64,000 nt of DNA from Datura wrightii (taxonomy: Eukaryota > Streptophyta > Magnoliopsida > Solanales > Solanaceae): positions 77,201,501 to 77,265,500 of the forward strand of contig JASDFA010000007.1 in the NCBI GenBank assembly GCA_035772735.1, read 5' to 3'. The position numbers and the translations under genes are program-made. The notes beneath the pieces were generated by a model. That model had not been told where the DNA came from and made no database searches. It saw only the letters and a program-made list of their open reading frames with translations. Of this stretch, positions 23,462-33,006 are shown piece by piece. Position 1 is the first letter of the stretch, and each line of letters starts with the position of its first letter.

Positions 23462-24678
23462 TTAGTCCCGATCACTCTGAACCATGGATGGACAATCTCT
23501 CATCTGATGACCCTCCTGTCCACAAGTATAACATGTTGTGGAACCATACCTGCATGCCCCGGAGTGACATCGACTGTAGACAGGGAAAAGCGGCACGGTA
23601 AATCTACTCTGCTCCACTCCTCTCTGCCGCTGTGAACTTACTGATAGCTCTCGCCAAGCCCTGACCACCCCCAACGACCAGATACACTCCCCTGTTGTTG
23701 TTGTTGGGGTGGGGGTCTAGGTGGTCTGCCTAAGAATCATAGACTGGGTCCACCCTGGGATTCTGCTTGCATGTCACTAAGACTAGCCCTGCGGCGCTAC
23801 TCCTGATCTTCCCTCCTTATCTCTCGCTGCCACTATTTGATCCCTTTAATATTCTGAGCAAAAGCCTGGATGCGGGCAATATCCATGTCCTCTCACAGAC
23901 TAGCCGTAATACAGGTCTCCATATATTCTGGATTCATCCCCAAAATAAACCAATGCACCCTAGCTGGCATGGTATCCATAAAAGCTGGAGCATATTAGGC
24001 CAAGGAGTTGAACCTCATAGCATACTCCCGGACACTCATCGACCCCTACTCCAAATGTAGGAACTGATCAACCCCAGCCTGTCGAATTTCCCATGGTAGG
24101 TAGTAGTCCAGGAAAGTCTCTAAGAAGCTGGGCCAAGTCGGAGGGGAAATATCTCTCCCTCGGGACCTCTCCCAACACTCGTGCCACAGTACTGTGATGT
24201 CCCATAGCCGGAATACCGCTAAATCAACCAACTCTGCAGGTGTTGCATGCATTACCCTGAAGATCCCCTGCATCTGATCCAAGAAATCCTGAGGGTCCTC
24301 CGCCCGATTCGTCCCTATAAACTATGGGGGACTCAAGGCGAAGAACTCTCGGACCCTCGAACTACCAGGCTCTCCAGAGTACTCTTCCACTGTGGGTGCC
24401 ACTGGCTTGCGTAGTGCAGCCGTCATCTGAGCTAGCATAACAACAACACTCCTAACCTCCTGATCCGATGGTACTGATATAAAGACTGCTGGAGGCGGTG
24501 CCGTCGCATTTGCCGCTCCGAGCGGCTCCTGGCATAGTGGAGAGTGTTGGGGAGACTGAGATGAAGTCTCCCTATCGCCCTTAGATCGAGCTGACTCTTA
24601 CTGAGGCACGCTGCTAGTGCCTTCCCCTGCTGCAACATCCAATCTCCTACCAGTCGTGGGGTGTCCCGGGTCTGCCAT
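23462..24678 (-). pseudogene. A2 gag with zinc knuckle
   Basis: Starts at the minus-strand ATG at 24678 (MADPGHPTTGRRLDVAAGEG). The capsid core is at 24046-24282 (GIFRVMHATPAELVDLAVF, ECWERSRGRDISPPTW). The zinc knuckle CYTCGQEGHQMRDC, intact with Cys-Cys-His-Cys spacing, is at about 23500-23560. Stops in the first 100 codons and in the linker 23690-24040 break the frame. Confidence 0.86.
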
Positions 24679-24870
24679 TTCTCTATAGATAAAAGAATAT
24701 GGTAAGCTTAGGGACTCAATCCTATACTGTACAGCTCTATAGCACGACTGGATAAGAAGAAAGAGTCACCATCCTATCATGCCTCGTAGCCTCTTGCTTA
24801 TAGAACGTGGTGCACAACACATCTATAGCCAAGACTCCACTTAGCACGGCTTGTGGACTCCCTAGGATAC

Positions 24871-24888
24871 GACCTGCTCTGATTCAAA
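24871..24888 (-). other. A2 primer binding site, decayed
   Basis: Minus strand reads TTTGAATCAGAGCAGG next to the 5' LTR. Against the plant standard TGGTATCAGAGC it keeps ATCAGAGC but has lost the GGT before it. Confidence 0.75.
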
Positions 24889-24891
24889 GTT

Positions 24892-26956
24892 TGTCACGCC
24901 CCACCTTAGGAGGCATGACTGGCACCTGGTGCCCTACTAGGATCCAAACTAACTAAGCTGACTGAGCCTAAGCACTCCTGATGCAGGGCTAACTCTAATT
25001 CTTAAATCAAGAAAACAATGGGCTATATCTCAGCTGTAAATACAACCTCCGGCCGACAAGGCCTTATAGCCACCAGTAAAGAAAATAGCTAACCAGAAAC
25101 AAGCAATAACAGGGAATCATATGCAGGACGATAAGACCACCATGATATTTAGTTATGACTATGAAGTAAAATCAGTGCTAAGCTAAGTTATGGCCAACAA
25201 GGCCGCTAATCTACCAGCTATATAAGGCCCCACACAGCCAGCATGTAAACTAAAACAAATATGGGAACCACACAGCCAACAACAGCTAACCACAGGGAAA
25301 TATAAATTATCTTCAAGCCTTTAGGACTAATATGATGGTCGGGATAGGGCCCCAACCTACCCATGAACGTATAATCAAAAGAAGTAAACCTTCTATCTAC
25401 AAGCTCCGGAAGAAAGGAGCTAACTGCTCTGGTGATGCTGGTTGAAAGCTACAAGGGACCTGCTCCCAGTCTATCCGTACCTGTAGGCAAGTACTGCAGC
25501 GCCCCAGAAAGGGCGTCAGTACAATATATAATGAATATATAAGGTGATAACTGTAAATGATGGAAATAAAGAGATAAAACTGAGAACAACTGAATGAAGG
25601 AATAGAGACCAGACTTGAGTAATAGAACATCTTATTGTCTAACTATCAATAACTAAAGCAAACATAAACCTTACCTGGCCCCCAAAAGCCGAAAGGTACA
25701 ACCAACACAGAATAACCCACTTGGGGCCCCCATAAGCCCAGGTGAGTACACCTTAGTATATATACCCCTATCCAAGGTCACACTCATCAACTAATAGCTA
25801 CAGTTGTCCTACCAATCCCTTGGGTATGCAACTGAGCCCGCTCGGCCCCTGACTATAATTGTGTTTGAGTCCAGTGGACTCCTAATATCTGCACCCCGGG
25901 CACCAGGCTCGACAGGGGTGTGTAAAGCCAACCACAACATATGAGGACTTGGGACCCCATCTTCGTCCCTAGCTGACGGCATATCGCTCCGTAAAGCGAC
26001 ATCATCTTGCCCCTGGCGGGCGAGGACACAACTAATAACCCTAGGGTCAGTAAGGCTATACAAGAATAATCAATCCCAAACTAATATAGAATAATGGTCT
26101 TAGCTAATAAAAACAACTAATCATAATAGACATGCTGCTGGTACTCTTACTGGGATGCAACTGAGTTATCATGCTAAGAAAACTAACTTGCCGAAGTAAA
26201 CTACCTTAACATAACTCATTCGCCGATTATTGATTAACTAGCGACTTTAGCTCGTGTTCAACTGCTCTTCTCAACTGCAATCGTATTATTAGAAGAATGA
26301 GGCTAATTCCAGTACTAAATTCGATGAAAAATGATAACTTTATATTGAAATATTAACTATATTTCAACTTGATGAAACCCAGTCGAAAACTAGTAATTTC
26401 TCGAGAATCTAAAAGGAAGAAATGCTTACTTTAAGCCTGTGATCATATTGACACTAGTCTGGAGCAATTCCAATAACTTTAGCTCAGCGGAGTTATGATT
26501 TGCCGGGCGAATTTCGCGAAACTAACTCCGTAGTAATGCTCCCTGCAGCATTATATTTTGATACCTGAAGTTAATTTGAATTTGGGTGGCATTTCATAGC
26601 GTAAATGAACGAATTTAACTTATTTTCTTCGTGGTTCCTCAAGTCTGGCCGTGTATATTTGGAAATGTAACTTAAAATCAAAGGAGGGGCTTATATATAC
26701 TTGAGGCGGTGGACAGGGGTTCATGGCACGGACCTTGTTGCGCCAATCCTGGGCCGTGCCACGGAGCCTATCACGCCCATCCTGGGCCGTGCCACATTTC
26801 CCCTTTGGGAAACTGGTCCGACCTTCTTCTGCGCGGTCCCGACTCCGTGTTCATCTGACCTTTCCCCGAGCCCTTTTTCATATGTATTATACTCTAAAAC
26901 TCTTAACCAACATACGAATAGGCCGTCTAAACATTAGAAACTTATGGGGTGTAACA
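24892..26956 (-). repeat. A2 5' LTR
   Basis: TGTCACGCCCC ... TGGGGTGTAACA, 2065 bp, pairing with 17568-19634. No gene; plus-strand ORFs at 26701-26974 are antisense products of the dyad cluster. Confidence 0.93.
26691..26870 (-). promoter_or_regulatory. A2 5' LTR promoter module
   Basis: Minus strand: dyads such as GGCACGGACC, GGGCCGTGCCACGG (twice) between 26708 and 26870, then AAGTATATATAAG at about 26691-26703. Confidence 0.48.
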
Positions 26957-26961
26957 TTCAT
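26957..26961. repeat. A2 target site duplication, right copy
   Basis: TTCAT, identical to 17563-17567; LTR B2 sequence resumes after it. Confidence 0.9.
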
Positions 26962-27569
26962 GAAGAGTACTTGAAGAGAAATCATATCATAAATCATAAC
27001 TCATAATTAGGCTTGAGAAGATCAAAAACATAATAGAATCATAACTTGACTTTTCATGAAACTTTGCATAATTGGGCATAGATTGACTTAGGTTTGAATC
27101 ATAAAAATTATAATCAATTTAAGTATAAAATCTTTCGATAGATCTTAAAACAACATTTAGAACATAAAGGGAATTGACCCATAGTATAATCAAAGAGAAT
27201 CCTATGAAATTGGGGTTAAACTCCATAAGATCATCAAATTTGTTTAATACTTGAATTCATGAACCTAGAGAGAAATTAGGGCATGAGAGTGAAGAAGGAC
27301 TCTCATTCACAACCCTACATACCTGGGAAATCTGATCTTACACTCTTCCTTGAAAGACCAAAGGAATTGGAGAAGAATTTGGAGAGTTCTAGGCTTGTTC
27401 TTCCTTTAGAAATCCTCTAGTTTGCATGCATGGGGAGGGAATGGGTTGGAATAGATTTAACCCTCTTGAAACTCCCCTAATCTGAGCTTAAAAGAGCGCA
27501 GTATAGGGCTTAGGAGCTTAGGAATTACAAAATTGCCCTAATTAAAATGCAGGAAAATTATACACTTCC

Positions 27570-27990
27570 AGGTACCATGACTCGTCCTACGGATCGTACC
27601 TCGATCCTAAGGGTCGTGATTTTCTCTCATTGAAGCCTCTGCTAAATCCTGAGTTCTGAACTTTTCCATGAGTCATATCACGACTCGTATCTTCATCCAA
27701 TGAGTTGTGGCTTCCATCCATTACCACGACTGGGAGAATTTCCCTGCTCCTTCCTACGGGTCTCACCACAATCCATGGTTCCTCACCACGGGTCGTACCA
27801 TGAGTTGTGCCTTCCCTTTTGACCATCCAAAACCAAACAACGACTCTAACCTATGGATCATACCATCAACCAATGGGTCTTTACAAGGCCCATTGTTACT
27901 AACTCCTTCCCACATAAGTTCTAACCACGAGTGGTTCCTAGGGGTCATAGGTCCTTCCTACGACTCGTACCATCAGTCGTCCTGAGTCAA
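27570..27990 (-). promoter_or_regulatory. LTR B2 dyad cluster
   Basis: Dyads built on ACGACTCGT (CATGACTCGTCC, CACGACTCGTATC, CTACGACTCGTACC, GAGTTGTG) are spaced about 30-50 bp apart. A clear TATA box below it on the minus strand is not visible in this copy. Confidence 0.4.
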
Positions 27991-28064
27991 CATCTTAGAT
28001 TTTTCTACTGATCATATTTTCAAATCCCGAGTCTAGTCTTAGGCACTTCTGGGGTTTTATAATA

Positions 28065-28080
28065 TCTCCCCCTTGGGAAC
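28065..28080 (-). other. B element polypurine tract
   Basis: Minus strand reads GTTCCCAAGGGGGAGA next to LTR B2. The following ATTCAAGGATGAATGTTCCC context resembles the same site in A2 and D. Confidence 0.75.
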
Positions 28081-28344
28081 ATTCATCCTTGAATGTGGGG
28101 TAAACAAACTAAATCACTAAGGAAAAACCTCTCATCCCAAATACTGGTTATCTAGAGCTGAACACTGATGGAGTGACTGAATTCGGACTGAAATACATGA
28201 TTGAATTGAATTTATGAATCACACACATACATGCATTGACATGAAAGAACTAGAACACATGAACTGAACATGAAACTGAATAGAGTACTAAGAAGGAAAC
28301 TGATACCTCAAGCTAGAACTGAATCGGAAGGTAATAGATACAGG

Positions 28345-28530
28345 TATTTAGCCATCATATCTGCTTCGGCTTCCCACGTAGCTCCCTTAGCATGTTAATT
28401 TCTCCACAAAACCTTTATTGAAGCTACTTCTTTATTTCTTAGCTTCCGAACCTGATGATCAAGAATCTGAACTGGCACCTCCTCATAGCTAAGGCTATCC
28501 CTGACATCCATACTCCACCGGAATAACCAA
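28345..28530 (-). pseudogene. B element chromodomain
   Basis: Minus-strand translation gives SLSYEEVPVQILDHQVRKLR, then KEVASIKVLWRN, a stop, and GATWEAEADMMAKY: a chromodomain like those of A1 and A2, with Trp kept and one in-frame stop. It precedes the polypurine tract by about 260 bp, as expected for the end of pol. Confidence 0.8.
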
Positions 28531-28553
28531 AGCCAGATCACACATGCACTTCT

Positions 28554-28895
28554 TTACACATGGAAAACTGGTTGTACTGAAGCTAGTTCTGAGGGCAATT
28601 CCAACTTATAATCCACCTTGCCAACACGTCTCATAATCCAATATAGCCCAACATAACGGGGACTAAGTTTTCCCTTCTTTCTGAAACTCAGCACTCTCTT
28701 CATGGGAGACACCTTCAAAAACACCCAATCGTCAACTTCAAACTCAAGTTTTCTCCTCCTCACATCCGCATAAGACTTTTGGCAACTCTGAGATGTTTTC
28801 AACCTTCCCCTTATAAGCTGAACCTTCTCCATAGCCTCTTGAACTGAATTTGGTCCTATCAACGTAGCCTCATCGACTTGCCCAATGGGCATATG
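28554..28895 (-). pseudogene. B element integrase C-terminal region, truncated
   Basis: A 112-residue open segment: VQEAMEKVQLIRGRLKTSQ, then SYADVRRRKLEFEVDDWVFL, then the GPY/F-like module around KGKLSPRYVGLYWIMRRVG, then LELPSELASVQPVFHV. The rest of the integrase is missing because sequence from Athila-type element F starts at about 28900. Only the last ~0.8 kb of this element's interior survives. Confidence 0.82.
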
Positions 28896-28904
28896 AATGG
28901 GTCT

Positions 28905-29340
28905 ACCACAGGTGTTTTGAGGAAGGCATTGAATCTCTTAAAAGTGAACTGAACCACCTGACCCCGTATTTTGATCTTGGTGCTCTCTTCAAAGGAAGTG
29001 TCCTAGTTTGCATAAATTCCCTCACAAAGTGAGGTTGCACTCCTCCAGCTCGGCAAAGATATAACCCAATCCCAACTCACGGACCTTGTCCCGGATGATA
29101 AGGAACTCAAGTGCGAGGTAGCCTTCGTCAATCCAATTCTTAGGAGTATACTTGGCCTCCTTTTATGTGTTGAACCATGTTAGTCCATGAGGCTCCACCG
29201 TCTTTTCTCCAAACCTTCTAGCAGGGGCTCCTTAGCTGATGAACTCGACCCTTGTTAACTACCTCTATTTGAAGTCGCTGGAGACCCTTGTTAGCTACCT
29301 CTATTTCCTTTCCTTTGTAGTGTTTGATGCCATTACACCT
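28905..29340 (-). pseudogene. F post-pol ORF, N-terminal fragment
   Basis: Minus-strand translation aligns with the C element ORF at 51874: FAELEECNL against FEESKECNLHLIREFYAN, and IRGQVVQFT followed by FNAFLKTP against IRGQVVTFEPQHLNAILGTP. In plant annotation this resembles the 'putative plant transposon protein' domain (I believe PF20167) found in Athila-type elements. Stops and frameshifts interrupt it, and it is cut by B element integrase sequence at about 28900. Its biochemical role is unknown. Confidence 0.6.
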
Positions 29341-30600
29341 GCCAATCATAACCAAGAACTTCACAAGATTAGTTCATTAACAAAAAGACTAGCTAATTAG
29401 GTGTGAGGTGCAAAGTGACCTCACACTTAATTCGCTAGCATACTCGTGAGAATTTTTCAAATAGGTACTCAAGACTTTCCCCATTATCATCCCAAATCTC
29501 AACATCCAAATTATTCACTAACTTCACACTACAACCAAGTTCATGAATTTTCTTCAAATCTCTCCTCTCTTTTTTTCTTTTTTTTTTTTCAAGTATGCCT
29601 CGCTTTGGACATTCCTTTCACCTTCCCACCCTTTATTCATAATTCAAGTAACCCACACATGGAAGTAGTTTCAATCAATTCATTCAAAAATTAATATGAA
29701 ATTTACTACAATCCATAATGAATTAACATGAATTTTTCAACAACTCGAGATTCTTCACATTCAAGAATTCAAGAACTATACACTTTCTCTCTTTACAATC
29801 AATGTTCTACCCACCAAATTCATGAAATTCAATTCATCACCCCCTTCATTCCCACAACTTCAAATCACTACATTCAACCAAAAAAAAAAAGCAACACAAG
29901 GATAACACATTATCATCGACGAATTTGTGAAATTAAAGCTAATGAAACCCACATTATGAAATTCAAGCTTTTCAGCAATAATGGTGAATTTTGGGTCTTT
30001 AACTTAGAGAAGAAGGGTATGAGGGCATTCTTTTTTCACTAAATAACCAAGAGAGAAGAGAATTACTTACTTGAGGTGGAGAGATTAGCTTCACCAAGCT
30101 TCTTGGAGAAGACAACAATGGGGGAATGGGGAGAGTGAGGAGAGAGAAATTTATTTGCTTTTTGCTTTTGACTTTTAGTAAGAGGAGATGAATGAGGATT
30201 TAAAATAAAGGTGTGGGTCATGGGTTTTTGGTAATTTTATGGTCCTTGGGTCAAATTTGACCCATTGAACCAAAATATTTTCGGATATCACACACCTGGC
30301 GTGGCGCGCCAGTCACCTTGCCACACACTTAGAAAAAAATTTTCTTTCGGGACTGATTCTGGTGCAGCGTGCCACCCGTAGCACCAACTTGAATTTTTTT
30401 GTTCTTTTTTGAGGATAACATCTGGCGCCCCACGTTAGGTATCTCTCCCCAGACTTAACCTTTTTCAGCTCATTTTCCCCGTTGTTTTTGCCTCCAAAAT
30501 CCTGTTCATCTCTATAAAACCAAAAAATGTTAGAAAGATGGGTTTCCTCCCACCAAGAACCATAGTTATAGTTGTGGAATGACATTCATGGATTGCCTCC
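29341..30600 (-). other. F spacer between pol and the post-pol ORF
   Basis: No supportable coding sequence. On the minus strand it runs: GC-rich dyads (30298-30440), an AT-rich stretch with TTTAAAT near 30200, a C/T-rich leader, a strong splice-donor-like CTCAAGTAAGT at about 30064-30074, then AT-rich DNA to the ORF. The C element has the same order at 50826-51214. Confidence 0.55.
30298..30440 (-). promoter_or_regulatory. F internal dyad cluster (copy of the LTR type)
   Basis: Plus-strand view: CTGGCGTGGCGCGCCAG, GTGCAGCGTGCCACCCGTAG, CACCAACTT and TCTGGCGCCCCACG. The F LTR has matching pieces: GGGCGCCCCACGCCAG and ACGCCACCCATAACACCAAC. Possible internal promoter or RNA hairpins. Confidence 0.5.
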
Positions 30601-31190
30601 CATGCAATGCCTGATTTAACATCGTGGAACGATGAAAGTCCATCTCACTCCTTCATCCGAGTAAGATAGTTGGTATCTTGAAAACCTACTAAATTCTCGT
30701 GCAGCACATGTTGTTCAATTGCCTGCTTACACCCTATAGGTTCTACCATTGGCCTCACTGTGAAATCCTCATGTGAGGTAGCTTCCTTGCCTCTCTAACA
30801 CATCAAAGACTGCTTCCTGACCATGTCATCAACATCTTGCCCAACTTCACCTTTATAATCGCATCAGCAGTGGCTGAGAATCCTTTCTCCAAAATGTGGA
30901 AAACTATTGCATCTGCTTCGTAATCCAGGATTATGAAATCAACCAGTAAAATCGAAGGTCCAACCTTGATCAAAAAGTCCTCTATGATTCTGTCAAGATA
31001 AGCAAGAAACCGGTCGACAAGTGAAATATCGTTGTGGTAGGACGTGGTTCACCTAAACCTAAAGTTCTGAACAGTGATGCAGGCATCAGATTAATGCTCA
31101 GACCCAAGTAACATAATGCTGAAACAACTTCCCTACTCCCAATAGAAATTAGAATAGTGAAGCTCTGGGGGTCTGTCAGCTTCTTCAAAA
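30600..31190 (-). pseudogene. F aspartic protease, joined to the tail of pol
   Basis: Minus strand: SREVVSALCYLGLSINLMPA gives the active-site region with Asp replaced by Tyr (CYLG, where C has CDLGAS). Next come VDFIILDYEAD and a degraded version of the ILGRPFLAT block. After about 30800 the frame decays, and by 30600 the sequence is already the conserved end of pol (MLNQALHGRQ), so RT, RNase H and integrase are deleted. Confidence 0.75.
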
Positions 31191-31365
31191 TTTTATTCTA
31201 CACCCGAGAATTGCACTCTTCCATAAGAGCCACAGTTTCAAATTCGATAAGCCTCCTCTTATTTGCCACAACATCCTTCAAATACCTTGTGTACTTCGTA
31301 ACTTCATGCAAAAGCTCCACTAACGGCAAGTTAACATGTACCTTCTTCAACACATCAAAACATTT

Positions 31366-31790
31366 CTAGCAAGTTGAGTCCTCCTTCTGCTTCTTAAAAC
31401 TTTGTGGAAAGGAAGAGGGTGGTTTGGCTTCTACCAACTTCAGCTTTGAGTTTCTTGACTCACCACCCTCCTGTCTGGACATCACGACCTGCTCTTCATC
31501 AATTTTCTTATATCTGTGGATCACCTCACCTAGCTCTTTACCACTATACAAGGAAATTGCACTCACATTTTCATTGGGGTTCTTCTCTGTATTACTCAAA
31601 AGTGCCCCTTGAGGTCTGCTAGTCTGCTGAAGGGCCAATTGCCCTATCTATTTCTCCAGCTCATGGATGGACTTCTACATCTCATTAACTACCTGAGTCT
31701 GTTGAACCATCGAATGCTTCATTGTTTCTTCTAATGAACTGCTCAGCTGTTGGCCTTGAGGCATTGGATAGTTGTTCTAGTGCCTTTGGA
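31366..31790 (-). pseudogene. F gag-protease linker
   Basis: A 90-residue open segment: VSAISLYSGKELGEVIHRYK, then a charged linker, then PPSSFPQSFKKQKED. It matches in order the C element linker STWSGKQLGEVEPKRP ... PPFPQRLKKHKEE, which leads into the protease. No enzymatic role. Confidence 0.72.
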
Positions 31791-31794
31791 AATT

Positions 31795-32873
31795 CTAATT
31801 CCATCCCCATGAGGGATTGGTTGCATTTCTATACCCCTGGTTGTAAGTATTACCTGAAAAACCTCCACCACGACCTTGTTGTCCTACAAAATATACAAAA
31901 TCTAGGTTTAGTTGACAACCCGAATAAGTGTGTCCTTCTACACACACCTCACATGATGGTGATGGAGTTTGGACCTGGTGGACCTGTTGAACCTGACTCC
32001 CAGTTAGTGTGGTTACAAGCTTGCTGATCACATTCACCAGCTAACTAATATCTGCTCGGATTGTTGCTACACCATCTAGCTTGAGCTTTCCTGACACCTT
32101 GGTTGCTATGAATCCTCTACCTAAGTCTTAATAGTCCTAACTTCCCGCTGATATGAGATTCAAAAGATCTTCCTTTCATCATAGATCTTAGACAAAATTT
32201 GTCCCTTTGCAGTAGCGTCAAGCAAGATCTTTGACTCTACTTTCTGCCTCACTATAAATTTGTGCTTGATAATCTCATTCAGTTGCATGTGGTGTGGGCA
32301 ATATCTCAAGTAGCCCTTGTATCATTCCTAAGCTTGAGCCAAGGTTTCACCATCTCTCTACACAAAACCGGAGATCTTCCCTCTCAACTCTTATATCCTC
32401 CTTGAAGAAAAGAACTTGTTGATAAATTTGTTGGAAAGAGCCTCCCAAGTGGTGATGGAACCTGCAGGCTCATTCTGAAGCCACTCCTTAGCTTCACCAA
32501 TCAATGAGAATGGAAACAACATGAGCTTAATATACTCATCTGACACGTTCTGATAGTGAAAGTTATCACTAAGCTCCACAAACATCATCAGATGTCTGTG
32601 AGGATCCTCATGCAGCTTGCCCTGATATTGGCAAGTATTTTGGACCAACTACACAGTCCCTTTCTTCAACTAAAAGTTTCCAGTGATGGACGGTTTGATG
32701 ATCTCTTTAGAAGCATTCTCCAAGTTTGGCCTAGTAAAATTCAATACTAGAACCCTCTCCTGCTTGTTGCACTATGCTTGCTCGTTATTCTCCATAGTTA
32801 ACCTGTAAAAGGTTCTCTCAATTTCAGGATCAAAAGAAGCGAAATGTGGTCCTTGACTTCTCGTAGTTGGCAT
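31795..32873 (-). pseudogene. F gag with zinc knuckle
   Basis: Starts at the minus-strand ATG at 32873: MPTTRSQGPHFASFDPEIER, a start typical of Athila gag. The core at 32391-32648 has LHEDPHRHLMMFVELSDNF, FPFSLIGEAKEWLQNEPAGS and ITTWEALSNKFINKFF (Retrotrans_gag). The zinc knuckle at about 31950 reads CEVCVEGHTYSGC, with Cys-Cys-His-Cys kept. Stops occur near 32770 and in 32050-32390. Confidence 0.82.
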
Positions 32874-32980
32874 ACACTGAACATACAACACCTTAAACTT
32901 CACAATAAACAAACAAAAACATAAATACAGAACAGCGGAATAAAAATCCTAACCTACAAATGAATAATCATTATTCAAGT

Positions 32981-33001
32981 CCCCGACAACGGCACCAAAA
33001 A
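32981..33001 (-). other. F primer binding site (Asp-tRNA type)
   Basis: Minus strand TTTTTGGTGCCGTTGTCGG. Athila-type elements carry TGGCGCCGTTGCCGGGGA here, usually assigned to Asp-tRNA; two C-to-T-type changes. Confidence 0.8.
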
Positions 33002-33006
33002 CTTAA

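Larger units (their letters stand above)
17568..26956 (-). mobile_element. A2: complete chromovirus (Tekay/Del-type), 9.4 kb
   Basis: Both LTRs, primer site, gag, protease, RT, RNase H, integrase, chromodomain and polypurine tract are present in order on the minus strand, and the element is flanked by perfect TTCAT copies. It lies in LTR B2. Frames are interrupted many times. Comparing the first ~180 bases of the two LTRs by eye gives about a dozen mismatches, so it is not recent. Confidence 0.95.
16464..28064 (-). repeat. LTR B2, complete but split by element A2
   Basis: Two parts, 16464-17567 and 26962-28064, together about 2.2 kb, join at the TTCAT target site of A2. The left end is TGTCATGACCCG next to a primer site and gag; the right end is TTTTATAATA (CA changed to TA) next to a polypurine tract. 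An LTR with a primer site on one side and a polypurine tract on the other is shared between two internal regions. Its dyad block is at 27575-27985. Confidence 0.82.

Noticed and set aside
29446..30042. Two plus-strand ORFs in the F spacer
   Set aside because: AT-rich, antisense to the element, no recognisable domain and not matched in C or H.
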